The notes below the pieces were generated by a model, which was not told the origin of the DNA, made no database searches, and worked only from the letters and a program-made list of their open reading frames with translations. A stretch of 64,000 nucleotides of DNA from Poseidonocella sedimentorum (lineage in GTDB: Bacteria; Pseudomonadota; Alphaproteobacteria; Rhodobacterales; Rhodobacteraceae). This document shows, piece after piece, positions 16,696 to 25,866 of the stretch (position 1 is the first letter of the stretch; every line of letters starts with the position of its first letter). The stretch covers positions 1 through 64,000 of the forward strand of contig NZ_FOYI01000009.1 of the NCBI RefSeq assembly GCF_900116005.1, read 5' to 3'. The position numbers were made by a program, and so were the translations under genes.

Positions 16696-17952
16696 ATGAA
16701 AGTGATCGTCATGGGGGCCGGCGTTATCGGCGTGACCACGGCCTACTATCTCGCCAAGGCGGGGGCGGAGGTCACCGTGCTCGACCGCCAGCCGGGGGCG
16801 GGGCTGGAGACCAGCTACGCCAACGCGGGCGAGCTGAGCTACGGCATGACATCGCCCTGGGCCGCGCCGGGCATCCCGTTGAAAGCGGTGAAGTGGATGT
16901 TCATGAAGCGCCGCCCGTTCTTCATCTGGCCGCTCATCAGCCCGACGATGTGGGCCTGGTGCGCGCAGATGCTGCGCAATTGCAACGAAGAGAGCTACCG
17001 GATCAACAAGAGCCGGATGGTGCGCGTCTCCAACTATTCGCGCGACGTGATGTCCGAGCTCATCGCCGAGACCGGCATCGAGTATGACGGGCGCGAGCAG
17101 GGCACGCTCCAGCTCTTCCGGACGCAAAAGCAGCTCAAGGGCTCCAAGGCGGATCAGGACATCCTCGCCGAGTTCGGCTCGCCCTACGAGGTGCTCGATC
17201 CCGATGGCTGCATCGCCGCCGAGCCTGCGCTCGCGCAGGTGCGCGAGAAGTTCGTGGGGGGCTTGCGGCTTCTGGCCGACCGGACGGGCGATTGCCGGTT
17301 GTTCACCATCGCGCTGGCCGAAAAATGCGCCGAGATGGGCGTCGAGTTCCAGTTTGGCCAGACGATCCGCAGCATCGCCATCGAAAACGGCCGCGTGGCC
17401 GGCGTCGAGACGGAGATGGCCGGGCGGATCAGCGGCGATGCCTATGTCTGTGCGCTCGGGAGCTACGGGCCGCGTGTGCTGCGGCCGCTCGGGATCAAGC
17501 TGCCGGTCTATCCGGTCAAGGGTTACTCGGTCACGCTGCCGATCATGGACGAGGCCGCCGCGCCGCAATCGACGATCATGGACGAGACCCACAAGGTCGC
17601 GATCACGCGGCTGGGCGATCGCATCCGCGTGGCCGGGACGGCGGAAATCGCCGGCTATTCCAAGCGCCTCGGGCCTCATGCGACCGACACGGTGCGCCAT
17701 GTGATCGGCGATCTCTTCCCCGGCGGGGGCGATTTGACGAAGGCCGAAGGCTGGACCGGCTTGCGCCCCATGACGCCGGACGGCACGCCCGTTCTCGGCC
17801 CGACGCAATACGACAACTTCTTTCTCAACACCGGCCACGGCACGCTGGGCTGGACCATGGCCTGCGGCTCGGGCCGCGCGGTGGCCGATGTGGTGCTGGG
17901 GCGCAAGCCCGAGATCGATTTCGACGGGCTCACGGCGGCGCGCTACAGCTAG
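16696..17952 (+). CDS. dadA: D-amino acid dehydrogenase (DadA family FAD oxidoreductase)
   Basis: A 418-residue FAD oxidoreductase of the DadA type. The dinucleotide fold is MGAGVIGVTTAYYLAKAG near the start, SYANAGELSYG follows, and the C-terminal FAD segment TGHGTLGWTMACGSGR is a DadA hallmark. DadA oxidises D-alanine and other D-amino acids to imino acids, feeding electrons to the membrane quinone pool. It follows safE and a Rid gene on one strand. Tpa turns pyruvate into alanine, so an alanine-oxidising enzyme that returns pyruvate and ammonium would complete the cycle, but this needs a racemase or relaxed stereospecificity; no racemase gene is in the window. Confidence 0.87.
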   Translation: MKVIVMGAGVIGVTTAYYLAKAGAEVTVLDRQPGAGLETSYANAGELSYGMTSPWAAPGIPLKAVKWMFMKRRPFFIWPLISPTMWAWCAQMLRNCNEESYRINKSRMVRVSNYSRDVMSELIAETGIEYDGREQGTLQLFRTQKQLKGSKADQDILAEFGSPYEVLDPDGCIAAEPALAQVREKFVGGLRLLADRTGDCRLFTIALAEKCAEMGVEFQFGQTIRSIAIENGRVAGVETEMAGRISGDAYVCALGSYGPRVLRPLGIKLPVYPVKGYSVTLPIMDEAAAPQSTIMDETHKVAITRLGDRIRVAGTAEIAGYSKRLGPHATDTVRHVIGDLFPGGGDLTKAEGWTGLRPMTPDGTPVLGPTQYDNFFLNTGHGTLGWTMACGSGRAVADVVLGRKPEIDFDGLTAARYS

Positions 17953-17985
17953 GCCGCGCGCGGGAGCGGGCGCCGTGGGGCAGGG

Positions 17986-18915
17986 TCAGGTCGTCGGCGC
18001 GGCCTCGGCCTGCTGCGCGGTGGGCAGGAGCGGGACGAGCGCGCCGCGCTGCTGCACCACCGCCCGCGACAGCGCGCAGGCATAGCGGATGCCCACCGCC
18101 AGCGAATCCCCGGCCGCGTGGCGCGCGAAGACCCCGGCGTTGAAGCTGTCCCCGGCGGCGGTCGTGTCGACCACCTCCTCGGCGGGGGTGACGGGGATCT
18201 CCCCCTGCTGCGCGGTCTCGGAATAGAACACCGGATCGCGCCCGTTCTTGACGATCACCGTGACCGCGCCCGCCTGCTGATAGCGCCGGGCGGTGGCGGC
18301 GGGATCGGCGTCGTCAAACCAATCGGCCTCGTCCTCGAATGACGGCAGCACGATATCGCTGACCGCGGCCCCGCGCATGATCTCCCCGGTCATCTCGCTG
18401 TCCGAGCTCCAGAGCCTCCGGCGCAGGTTGGGGTCGAAGGCGATGGTCTTGCCGCGCGCGCGCGCCTCGCTCAGGGCGGTCAGCAGCCGGTCGCGGCCGT
18501 CCTGCGGCAGGATCGCGAGGGTGATGCCGGAGAAGTAGATCACGTCGCTCATCGCCATGGCCGTCTCCAGCGCGGCGGGGTTGTCCGCCAGGGTGCGCGC
18601 CGCGGATTGCCCGCGCCAGTAGGAAAAGCTCCGCTCGCCCTGATCGAGCGAAATGAGATAGAGCCCGACCGTCTGGCCCTTGGCGATGGCGAGGTGGCGC
18701 GTGTCGATGCCGCTCACGCGCATGAAATCGGCCATCTGCCCGGAGATCGCGTCATCGCCCACCGCGCTGAGGTAGCTCACAGCCACATCAGGCGCGCAGC
18801 GGGCAAGGTACCACGCCGTGTTGAACGTATCGCCCGCAAAGCCCAGCCGATACTCGCCCTCACCCGACGTGGGGGCCAGCTCGGCCATGCACTCTCCGAT
18901 CGCCAAAAATCGCAT
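17986..18915 (-). CDS. kdgK: 2-keto-3-deoxygluconate kinase (PfkB family)
   Basis: A 309-residue PfkB-family sugar kinase. The start MRFLAIGECMAEL, FAGDTFNTAWYLAR and the catalytic anion-hole motif DTTAAGDSFNAG match KDG kinases. It would phosphorylate 2-keto-3-deoxygluconate to KDPG, the last dedicated step before the KDPG aldolase, which is not in this window. It is the final gene of the alginate operon, 12 bases after the SDR gene and convergent with dadA. Confidence 0.9.
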   Translation of the reverse strand: MRFLAIGECMAELAPTSGEGEYRLGFAGDTFNTAWYLARCAPDVAVSYLSAVGDDAISGQMADFMRVSGIDTRHLAIAKGQTVGLYLISLDQGERSFSYWRGQSAARTLADNPAALETAMAMSDVIYFSGITLAILPQDGRDRLLTALSEARARGKTIAFDPNLRRRLWSSDSEMTGEIMRGAAVSDIVLPSFEDEADWFDDADPAATARRYQQAGAVTVIVKNGRDPVFYSETAQQGEIPVTPAEEVVDTTAAGDSFNAGVFARHAAGDSLAVGIRYACALSRAVVQQRGALVPLLPTAQQAEAAPTT

Positions 18916-18927
18916 CGTCTCGTCGCC

Positions 18928-19671
18928 TCAGGAAAACAGCATTCCGCCATTGATATCGATATTTGCGCCGGTGATGAAAGCGCTATCGTCACAGGCGAGG
19001 AACAAGACGAGGTTCGCGGCGTCATCCACGTGGCCCTGTCTCTTGAGAGGCGCGCTGGCCTCGAAGCCGCGGCGGCCCGCGTCGGGCGTGTGGATATTAT
19101 GGAAATCGGTGTCGATCATGCCGGGGCAGAGCGCGTTGACGCGGATCTCGGGGCCGAGCTCCTTGGCCAGCGCGCGCGTCATGGTCATCACCGCGCCTTT
19201 CGACGTGGCATAGGCGACCGCGCCCGGCCCGCCGCCATCGCGCCCGGCTTGCGAGGCGAGGTTGACGATGGTCCCTTGCGTCATGTGGGCAAGGCAGGCC
19301 TTGGTCATCATGAAGGTCGAGGTGAGGTTGAGCGTCATCACCGCGTCCCAATGGGCCAGATCCATCTCGGCGACGGTCTTGCGCGCGATCAGCCCGCCCG
19401 CGTTGTTCACCAGGATATCGATCGACCCGAAAGCCTCCAGCGCCGCCGCCACGAGCCCGTCGACCCCGGCCTGGGTGTTGAGATCGGCACGCACGGCGAT
19501 CGCCCGCCCGCCGGCGCTCTCGATCTCGGCCACGACCTTGTCCGCGCCCTTGGAGCTTTCGAAATAGCTGAGCGCGACGCTGGCGCCCTCGGCCGCCAGT
19601 TTGCGGGCCACCGCCGCGCCGATATCGCGCCCGGCGCCGGTGACGATGGCTGTTTTTGAAGCAAGTTTCAT
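18928..19671 (-). CDS. short-chain dehydrogenase/reductase, candidate DEH or uronate-derived sugar reductase
   Basis: A 247-residue classical SDR with cofactor motif TGAGRDIGAAVA, NNAGG, catalytic Ser (NLASQAG), the YATSK Tyr/Lys pair and C-terminal INGG. ATG 19671 is chosen because AGGGG lies 9 bases upstream; an ATG three codons earlier touches that ribosome site. In alginate pathways an SDR (Sphingomonas A1-R) reduces 4-deoxy-5-hexoseulose uronate (DEH) to KDG; here a second reductase of another family is adjacent, so the division of labour is open. Confidence 0.85.
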   Translation of the reverse strand: MKLASKTAIVTGAGRDIGAAVARKLAAEGASVALSYFESSKGADKVVAEIESAGGRAIAVRADLNTQAGVDGLVAAALEAFGSIDILVNNAGGLIARKTVAEMDLAHWDAVMTLNLTSTFMMTKACLAHMTQGTIVNLASQAGRDGGGPGAVAYATSKGAVMTMTRALAKELGPEIRVNALCPGMIDTDFHNIHTPDAGRRGFEASAPLKRQGHVDDAANLVLFLACDDSAFITGANIDINGGMLFS

Positions 19672-19714
19672 GGTTGTCATCCCCTGTGCCGCCCGTTGGT
19701 TCGGGCGGTTTGCA

Positions 19715-20596
19715 TTACCGTTCAAGTGTCATGAAATAGTCGAAGATCTCGGGCACGTTGCCCGGCCCGAGCCCCGCATCGACGGCGGCCTGGAGGTTGT
19801 GAGAGGTGCCTTCGGCGATCTCGGCGCGCAGGCCCATGTCCTCGGCCATCTTGAGAAAATAGCCAAGGTCCTTGTTGGCATTGTCGATCGAAAAGCCCAG
19901 ATCGCTGACCCCATCCACCGCGTAGTTCTTGCAAAAGCCCATGAAGGGCGAGTTGGACGGGCCGGAGGACATGATCTCGTAGAGCTGGCCCCGGTCGATT
20001 CCGGCGCGTTCGGCCACGGCAAAGGCCTGGCTCATGGTGCAGACGGTCGTCATCCCCATGAAATTGTTGATCAGCTTGGTCACGTGGCCCGCCCCGAGCG
20101 CGCCGAGGTAGAATACGTTTTCGCCCATCTCGTCCAGCACGGGCTTGACCCCGTCGAAGGTGGCCCGGTCGCCCGCCGCCATGATGTTGAGCAGCCCGTC
20201 CTTGGCATGGGCCGGGGTGCGGCCGAGGGGGGCGTCGATCATGCCCGCGCCTTTGGCGGCGAGATCGGCGCCGATCTTGCGGGTGGACGAGGGGATCGAG
20301 GTGCCGAAATCGATCAAGACGTTGCCTTCGGAGATCCCCGCGAGCAGCCCGTCCTCGCCATAGACCACCGCTTCGACCACGTCCGATGTGGTGAGGCAGA
20401 GCATGACGATATCGCTCGCTTCGGCCACGGCCTTGGGTGAGGTCGCCGCGCGGGCATTGCCGCGCGCAAGGACGGCGGCGACGGCGGCGTCGTCGAGGTC
20501 CATCACGACGAGCTCGATCCCCCGGTTCTGCAGGTTCTCAACCATGTTGCCTCCCATGAGGCCAAGGCCGATGAAGCCGATGACGGGTTTGGTCAT
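19715..20596 (-). CDS. beta-hydroxyacid dehydrogenase family NAD(P)H reductase, probable DEH reductase
   Basis: A 293-residue member of the 3-hydroxyisobutyrate/tartronate semialdehyde dehydrogenase family. Features are the Rossmann motif GFIGLGLMGGNM, substrate-binding DAPLGRTPAHAKDG and the catalytic lysine in GHVTKLINN. In Agrobacterium a reductase of this family is encoded beside the PL15 lyase Atu3025 and converts the alginate monomer DEH to KDG; the same adjacency (lyase, KdgF, reductase) is seen here. Tartronate semialdehyde or hydroxyisobutyrate activity is less likely from context. Confidence 0.85.
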   Translation of the reverse strand: MTKPVIGFIGLGLMGGNMVENLQNRGIELVVMDLDDAAVAAVLARGNARAATSPKAVAEASDIVMLCLTTSDVVEAVVYGEDGLLAGISEGNVLIDFGTSIPSSTRKIGADLAAKGAGMIDAPLGRTPAHAKDGLLNIMAAGDRATFDGVKPVLDEMGENVFYLGALGAGHVTKLINNFMGMTTVCTMSQAFAVAERAGIDRGQLYEIMSSGPSNSPFMGFCKNYAVDGVSDLGFSIDNANKDLGYFLKMAEDMGLRAEIAEGTSHNLQAAVDAGLGPGNVPEIFDYFMTLER

Positions 20597-20638
20597 GATG
20601 CGCTCTCCAGTTATTTTACGGTGGCGGGATCCGCCGGA

Positions 20639-20971
20639 TCAGACGAAGTCTTCGCGATGAGGCGTGAAGACATCGAGCAGCGTGCCGGCCTCGAGGCAGG
20701 TCGCGCCGTGGACGATGTCGGGCTGTTTGTAGAGGGAGTCACCGGGGCCGACGACATAGGTCTGGTCGCCCACGGTGAATTCGAACTTGCCGGACATGAC
20801 GTAGGTGATCTGTTCGTGGCGGTGATGGTGCAGGGGGGCGGTGGTGCCGGCCTCGAAGTGGACCTCGACCACCATCAGGTTGTCGTCATGGGCGCCGACC
20901 TTGCGCGAGAGTCCGTCCGCGACGGTCTCCAGCTTGCCTTCGCTGGTGGGGAAATAATTCTGAATGCTCAT
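20639..20971 (-). CDS. kdgF: KdgF-like cupin converting unsaturated uronates to open-chain ketouronate
   Basis: A 110-residue single-domain cupin. Metal ligands are arranged as in KdgF: HHHRHEQ (His48, His50, Gln54) and a later His88 in DIVHGA. KdgF catalyses ring opening of 4,5-unsaturated monouronates released by lyases, supplying DEH for reduction. Its place directly between the PL15 lyase and two reductases supports this over a generic cupin. The gaps to its neighbours are 15 and 42 bases. Confidence 0.9.
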   Translation of the reverse strand: MSIQNYFPTSEGKLETVADGLSRKVGAHDDNLMVVEVHFEAGTTAPLHHHRHEQITYVMSGKFEFTVGDQTYVVGPGDSLYKQPDIVHGATCLEAGTLLDVFTPHREDFV

Positions 20972-20986
20972 GTCTGTCTCCGCGCG

Positions 20987-23332
20987 TCAGGTATTTGCCA
21001 GTTTCTTCATCACGATCTTGAACGTGTTCTCGTCGGGATCGGTGAAGTAGAGATCCGCATCATATCCCTGATCGTCCATGAAGTTGAAAACCCGTTTGGG
21101 TGCGTCGAGCCGGTAGGGCACGAGCAGGGTCGCGATGCGGTGCCGGGTCGCGGCGGGATAGGCCGCGGTGAGGCAGGTGCTCACCGGCAGCCCTTCGTAG
21201 TCGGCGGGCTCGACATCTGTAAACTCGGTTTTTTGGGTGATCGTCGGCTTGCCGGCCTCGGACCAGACCACCTGCCCGTAGAACCCGGCGCGGGTCTGGG
21301 TGTTGCGGAAGGAGGATTTGCCGAGCTCGAAAGGCTGGTTGGCGTGCAGGAGCCATTCGACCGTGACCGGCGCGTCCGCATCGACCGTATCGACGATGAC
21401 GAAGTAGGAATTGCGCACGAAATAGATCTCGCGTTCGGCGCGGCTCACCTCGGGCGTCAGAATCCGGTAGGCCGGGGTCGCATCGCCGCGGATGTAGATG
21501 TGATCCTCCCGGGTTTCGGCATCGAGGATCCGGCCCGTGGCGGCGAGCGCCTTGGCCTTGTCGCGCTCGGCATACTGGCCGTTGCCGTTGATCAAGATCG
21601 CGTTTTTCGAGCGCGTCTGCCGGCGCCAGTTGCGGTGCATCGAGGAGTTGAAGGCGACGTAGTGGCCCGACTGGACCGCCAGATCCTCGCCATAGGCCGC
21701 GAGGCAGAAGGCGTTCTGATCGCCGTGGCTGTGGCTCACCGATCCGAAGCGGGAGGATTTGAACACCAGCTGGATGTGGTTGTCGGGATCGTCCATCGCA
21801 TGCTGGACCCCGACCCAGCCGATGCCGCGGAAATGGCGCAGCCCGCCCGCGGGGGGCGTGGCCTCGACCACGGGGAAATCGGTCTGGAACACCAGCTCGT
21901 CGAAATTCGTGTCCCACCAGCCCCAGTTGTAGAACGCGCCCTCGGTGCCCGGATTGAGCCGGAGGTTTTCCTCGCAATACCACTGGTATTCGCCCTTGCC
22001 GGTGGCCCCGGCGAGCTGGCGCAGGTTGAGCCCGGTCTTGATGCCGGGCAGATCGCCTTGGGTGCTGTCGTCGCCGAAGGTGGCGCGACGGGTGTTTGGC
22101 GCCTTGCAGAATAGCGGGAAGTCGCCGGTGTTTTGCAAGAACGGGCGCTGGTAGAGGTCAATGCCGGTGTAGGATTTGAGCCGGTTGGCGGCGTCGATGA
22201 GATAGGCGATGCCCATCATCCAGTAATTCGTGCCCTCGGCCCAGCCGCCGTCGCTGTCGCCCCAGGGGCTGTAAACGGTCATCAGGAATTCGATGGAATA
22301 GTTGAGCCAGTCGCGCGCCTCGTCGGCCTCGTCATCGCCCAAAAGCGCGATGCAGGCAGGCACGAGCACGAGCGAGACCGAGCGCACCGCGTGGCTGTCA
22401 TAGGGAAAGAGGTGGATCTTGGCGTTCTGGATCGCGTGCTCCGCGATATCGCGCGTGCGTTCCAGAAGGGCGGCCCGGACGGCGCGGCGCTCGTCCTCGC
22501 TCAGATCGTCATGCAGCCAGTCATAGCCCCAGGCCAGCGCGTTGCAGACCCGGTAGGCCCATTCGTCGGTATAGGCGCGCGAGGTCACGCCCGTCGGATC
22601 CCATCCGGCCAGCTCCAGCAGCCACGCGCGCGCGCGCGCCGTCATCTCGGCATCGCCGGTGACGCGCCCGCCGATGGCGAGGTGGCGGATCGCGTACCAG
22701 GCCTCCTGCAGATCGATATAGGTCTGGCGCCAGACCGGGGCGGTGCGCTGGTGATCGGGGTAGCCGGCCGGCTCGCGCATCACCTCGCGGTCCATCCATG
22801 GCAGGACAGACTTTTCGTAGAACGTCGACCAGGAACAATGGCCCGGATCGGCGGCGACGGCGGTCTTGAACGCGGCCAGTCGGTCCGAGGTGAGCCACAG
22901 CCGGGGATGATCGGTCGCGACCTTGGCCAGGCGCGCGCTGCGCAGCGCAAGCGGTGTCTCGGGCAGGCCTTCGGCGACGGTGAAGCTGCGGGTGCTGCTC
23001 CACCCGCTGGAGGGGGTGCGGCGTTCGGCGTCCCATGTGGCGTAGGACCAGTGATAGGTCCCCGGCTCAAGCGGCGTGTCGGGGGTGAAGAAGTTATGCG
23101 GCAGCCCGTCATAGACCCGGGTGCGGGCCTTGGGAAATTTCGGATCGGCCGAGATCCGCAGCACATAGGCGGCCTCGTCATCCACCACCGGGATCCAGCT
23201 GAACCGGGGCGGGTTTTCCACGATATCGGTCTGCGGCGTCGGCGCGTACTGGATCGTCAGCCGGCCGGCCTTGGGTTCATCGAGGGGGGGGAGGGGCTCT
23301 GCCAACATGGGTCTCTGGGTCCGCTGCATCAT
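20987..23332 (-). CDS. PL15 exolytic oligoalginate lyase (heparinase II/III-like, DUF4962 N-terminal domain)
   Basis: A 781-residue polysaccharide lyase resembling Agrobacterium Atu3025 along its length. It has an N-terminal beta-sandwich (about 20-130, DUF4962 type), an alpha/alpha barrel (about 140-480) and C-terminal beta-sheet heparinase II/III domains. Residues matching the Atu3025 active site are visible: Arg202 (VWRQTYID), His314 (FPYDSHAVRS), Tyr370 (EGTNYWMMG) and the His cluster VSHSHGDQNAF near 534. No signal peptide is present, so it should work in the cytoplasm on imported oligomers, releasing unsaturated monouronate. A second ATG at 23308 is possible as start; neither has a clear ribosome site. 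Confidence 0.93.
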   Translation of the reverse strand: MMQRTQRPMLAEPLPPLDEPKAGRLTIQYAPTPQTDIVENPPRFSWIPVVDDEAAYVLRISADPKFPKARTRVYDGLPHNFFTPDTPLEPGTYHWSYATWDAERRTPSSGWSSTRSFTVAEGLPETPLALRSARLAKVATDHPRLWLTSDRLAAFKTAVAADPGHCSWSTFYEKSVLPWMDREVMREPAGYPDHQRTAPVWRQTYIDLQEAWYAIRHLAIGGRVTGDAEMTARARAWLLELAGWDPTGVTSRAYTDEWAYRVCNALAWGYDWLHDDLSEDERRAVRAALLERTRDIAEHAIQNAKIHLFPYDSHAVRSVSLVLVPACIALLGDDEADEARDWLNYSIEFLMTVYSPWGDSDGGWAEGTNYWMMGIAYLIDAANRLKSYTGIDLYQRPFLQNTGDFPLFCKAPNTRRATFGDDSTQGDLPGIKTGLNLRQLAGATGKGEYQWYCEENLRLNPGTEGAFYNWGWWDTNFDELVFQTDFPVVEATPPAGGLRHFRGIGWVGVQHAMDDPDNHIQLVFKSSRFGSVSHSHGDQNAFCLAAYGEDLAVQSGHYVAFNSSMHRNWRRQTRSKNAILINGNGQYAERDKAKALAATGRILDAETREDHIYIRGDATPAYRILTPEVSRAEREIYFVRNSYFVIVDTVDADAPVTVEWLLHANQPFELGKSSFRNTQTRAGFYGQVVWSEAGKPTITQKTEFTDVEPADYEGLPVSTCLTAAYPAATRHRIATLLVPYRLDAPKRVFNFMDDQGYDADLYFTDPDENTFKIVMKKLANT

Positions 23333-23386
23333 TGGGTCAAGGAGCCGGGGCGACGAGGAGAGCCGCCCCGGCAGGCGAGAAACGGG

Positions 23387-24946
23387 TCAGCCGCCGTATT
23401 GGCGCTCGTAGGCCGATTGCATGACCTCGAGCAGGTCCTGCATGCCCATGCCGTCAAGCTGGGCGATGTAGCCGTCCCAATCCGCCATCACGTCGCCATT
23501 GCCGAGGATCCAGCTCTGCTGGCGCTCCAGCATGTAGTCGCGGATGCTGCCCCATGTGCGGTCATAGACCTTCTGCTCGTCCTCGGTGAAGGCAACCCCG
23601 AGGAAGTCGGGGATCAGGTAGTCGCCCTGGTCATAGAGCTCGATCCCGGCCTTGGCGAACTCGTTGGTCCATTGCCATTCGTAGGCGTAGTCCATGTAGT
23701 ATCCGCGCGCCTGAAGCTGGGCGCCGGCCTGATAGAGCGAGCGGTTGACCGGGCCCTGATCGAGGAAGGCCTGGGTGAAGACGGGCGCGCCATCGACCAT
23801 CTCGTAGTGTTCGCCCTCGACGCCGAAGTTGGCCAGACGGCGGCCTTCTTCGGAGAAGAAGAAGTCGAAGTAGCGGATCGTCTCGACCGGGTGCTCGTTG
23901 GTGTAGCCGATGGCCCAGCCGTCGGGTTTGACGAGGATGCGGCGATGCTCCTCGACCCGTTTACCCGAGACGGACGCGGGCGGGACGAAGGCCTCGAAGC
24001 GGAAGCCCTCGATCTCGCTCGACAAGCGGTTGTAGCCGCCGGTGGAGGCGAACCAGTCGTGGGTCGAGCCGCCGAGGTTCTCGGAGAGCAGGAAGTCGCG
24101 CGCCGAGGATCCCCGGGTGAAGATTTCCGCGTCGATCAACCCGTCGGCGTACCAGCGCGCGAGGTTGCTGATCCCGTCGCGATAGCCTTCGCCGATGTAG
24201 CCGTGGCTGATCTTGCCGTCTTCGACGAGGAAATCGTGATAGGTGTCCGAGCCGTGGGCGCGCCCGTCCCAGAGTGTCACCAGCCGGATCAGCTCGGGCC
24301 ACTGGCGGACGAAGAACGGCACTTCGTCGGCCTCGCCATTGCCGTTGGGGTCCTGGGTCTTGAAGGCCCGCAGGACGGCTTCGTACTCCTCCACGGTCTG
24401 CGGCATCTCAAGGCCGAGCGCGTCGAGCCAATCGGTCCGGATCCAGTAGGCCCGGCCATATTTCCCGTCAGGCAGGTAGGGGATGTAGTACATCTGGCCA
24501 TCCGCGGCCTTGACCGCCGCCTCGATGTCGGGGCGCTCGGCATAATAGGCGGCGATGTTGGGCGCGTGCTCGGCGATCAGGTCGTTGAGCGGGACAAAGG
24601 CGCCCTCGGGCCCGTACTGGTTGACGAAATCGCGGATCCGGCTCGATCCGACGATATCGGGGATGTCGCCCGAGGCCAGCATCAGGTTGAGCGCCTCGGT
24701 TCGGCCGGTGTTCTCATCGGTGCGCATGTTGGCGCCGACGGTGTCGTTGATCAGATGAATACCGGTCATCTCGCGCGCGACCCGCTCCACCGGCCAGTCC
24801 TCTTCGTAGACCGGATAGCGGGCGTGGTTCATCTGGATGGTCAGCTCCAACGGCTCCTCCACGATCCGCAGGTGATCATCGGCGATGGCCGGTGTCGTTA
24901 TGGCGCTGCCTGTCAGCAGAGCAGCCGCTAGGGTCAGTCTACGCAT
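23387..24946 (-). CDS. ABC transporter extracellular solute-binding protein for alginate oligosaccharides
   Basis: A 519-residue family 1 solute-binding protein with signal peptide (MRRLTLAAALLTGSAITTPA, cleavage near AIA-DD). It has large-ligand binding-protein features (DIPDIVGSSRIRDFVNQYG, YIPYLPDGKYGRAYWIRTDW). An apparent calcium-loop-like segment, DPNGNGEADEVPF, resembles the metal site of the alginate-binding AlgQ1/AlgQ2 proteins. A strong GGAGG ribosome site precedes ATG 24946; the longer in-frame opening overlaps the permease gene. Ligand assignment rests on the operon. Confidence 0.88.
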   Translation of the reverse strand: MRRLTLAAALLTGSAITTPAIADDHLRIVEEPLELTIQMNHARYPVYEEDWPVERVAREMTGIHLINDTVGANMRTDENTGRTEALNLMLASGDIPDIVGSSRIRDFVNQYGPEGAFVPLNDLIAEHAPNIAAYYAERPDIEAAVKAADGQMYYIPYLPDGKYGRAYWIRTDWLDALGLEMPQTVEEYEAVLRAFKTQDPNGNGEADEVPFFVRQWPELIRLVTLWDGRAHGSDTYHDFLVEDGKISHGYIGEGYRDGISNLARWYADGLIDAEIFTRGSSARDFLLSENLGGSTHDWFASTGGYNRLSSEIEGFRFEAFVPPASVSGKRVEEHRRILVKPDGWAIGYTNEHPVETIRYFDFFFSEEGRRLANFGVEGEHYEMVDGAPVFTQAFLDQGPVNRSLYQAGAQLQARGYYMDYAYEWQWTNEFAKAGIELYDQGDYLIPDFLGVAFTEDEQKVYDRTWGSIRDYMLERQQSWILGNGDVMADWDGYIAQLDGMGMQDLLEVMQSAYERQYGG

Positions 24947-24972
24947 CAGATTTCCTCCCATGTGCGTATTCT

Positions 24973-25854
24973 TCATTCCTTCACACCTCCGAGCAGGATG
25001 CCCTTCTCGAAGTATTTCTGGATAAACGGGTAGACGATCAGCACAGGCACGATCGAACAGACGATGATCGCCGCGGTCACGGTCTCGGCGCTGAAGCCCG
25101 CCTCGGTTTGGACAATGGCGAATTCGTCGTTGTCGCTGAGGTTGGAGATGGTGTGGCGCAGGAAGACCTGAAGCGGGATTTTCTCTTCCGACTGCAGCAG
25201 CACCATGGCCCAGAAGAACCCGTTCCAGCGCGACACGATGCAAAACAGCGTGATCGTGGCGATGGCGGGTTTGCTGAGCGGGACGAAGACCTTCCACAGC
25301 ACCTGGAAATCATTTGCCCCATCCATCCGGGCCGCCTCCTCGAAGCTCTGGGGGATCGCCTCGAAGAAGTTGCGCAGCAGGATGATGTTGAAGGCGTTGA
25401 CTGCGAAGGCGAGGATGATGCCGAACATGCTGTCGAGAAGCCCCAGATCGCGCATGTTGAGGAAGAACGGGATCAGGCCCGCGTTGAACCACATGGTAAA
25501 GGCGATGAAGAGGTTGAAGGCTCTGCGGCCCTTGAGCTGCGGGCGCGACAGGGCGTAGGCGCCGGGGATGATGAACATCAGCGACATGATCGTCCCGCCG
25601 ATGGTGTAGATGAAGGTGTTGCGGTAGCTGATCCAGAATTGCGGATCATTGAGGATGAAGCCGTAGGCCTCCAGCGTCGCGCCAATCGGCGTCAGCACGA
25701 CCTTGCCGGCCTGCGCTGCGAAGCCCGAGCTGAAGGACACCGCCGCGATGTAGATGAAGGGGTAGAGGGTCGCGACGGTGAACATGCCGATCAGCACCGA
25801 GACCACGATGGCGAAGATCTTGTCGCCGCGGGAATAGAGGTTCCATTTCATCAT
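24973..25854 (-). CDS. carbohydrate ABC transporter permease (AlgM2/LplC-like)
   Basis: A 293-residue permease with six hydrophobic segments and the EAA loop FEEAARMDGANDFQVLWKVFVPLSK, characteristic of the LplC/YtcP carbohydrate permeases that include Sphingomonas AlgM2. GGAGG lies 8 bases before the first ATG of MMKWNLYS. It pairs with the following LplB-type permease; 12 bases separate the two genes. Confidence 0.9.
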   Translation of the reverse strand: MMKWNLYSRGDKIFAIVVSVLIGMFTVATLYPFIYIAAVSFSSGFAAQAGKVVLTPIGATLEAYGFILNDPQFWISYRNTFIYTIGGTIMSLMFIIPGAYALSRPQLKGRRAFNLFIAFTMWFNAGLIPFFLNMRDLGLLDSMFGIILAFAVNAFNIILLRNFFEAIPQSFEEAARMDGANDFQVLWKVFVPLSKPAIATITLFCIVSRWNGFFWAMVLLQSEEKIPLQVFLRHTISNLSDNDEFAIVQTEAGFSAETVTAAIIVCSIVPVLIVYPFIQKYFEKGILLGGVKE

Positions 25855-25866
25855 TGGTCCGGCCTC

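Noticed and set aside
22133-24931. Open frame of over 900 codons antisense to the PL15 lyase and binding-protein genes
   Set aside because: Composition is typical of the complement of a GC-rich gene; it crosses two well-supported genes and has no recognisable domain.
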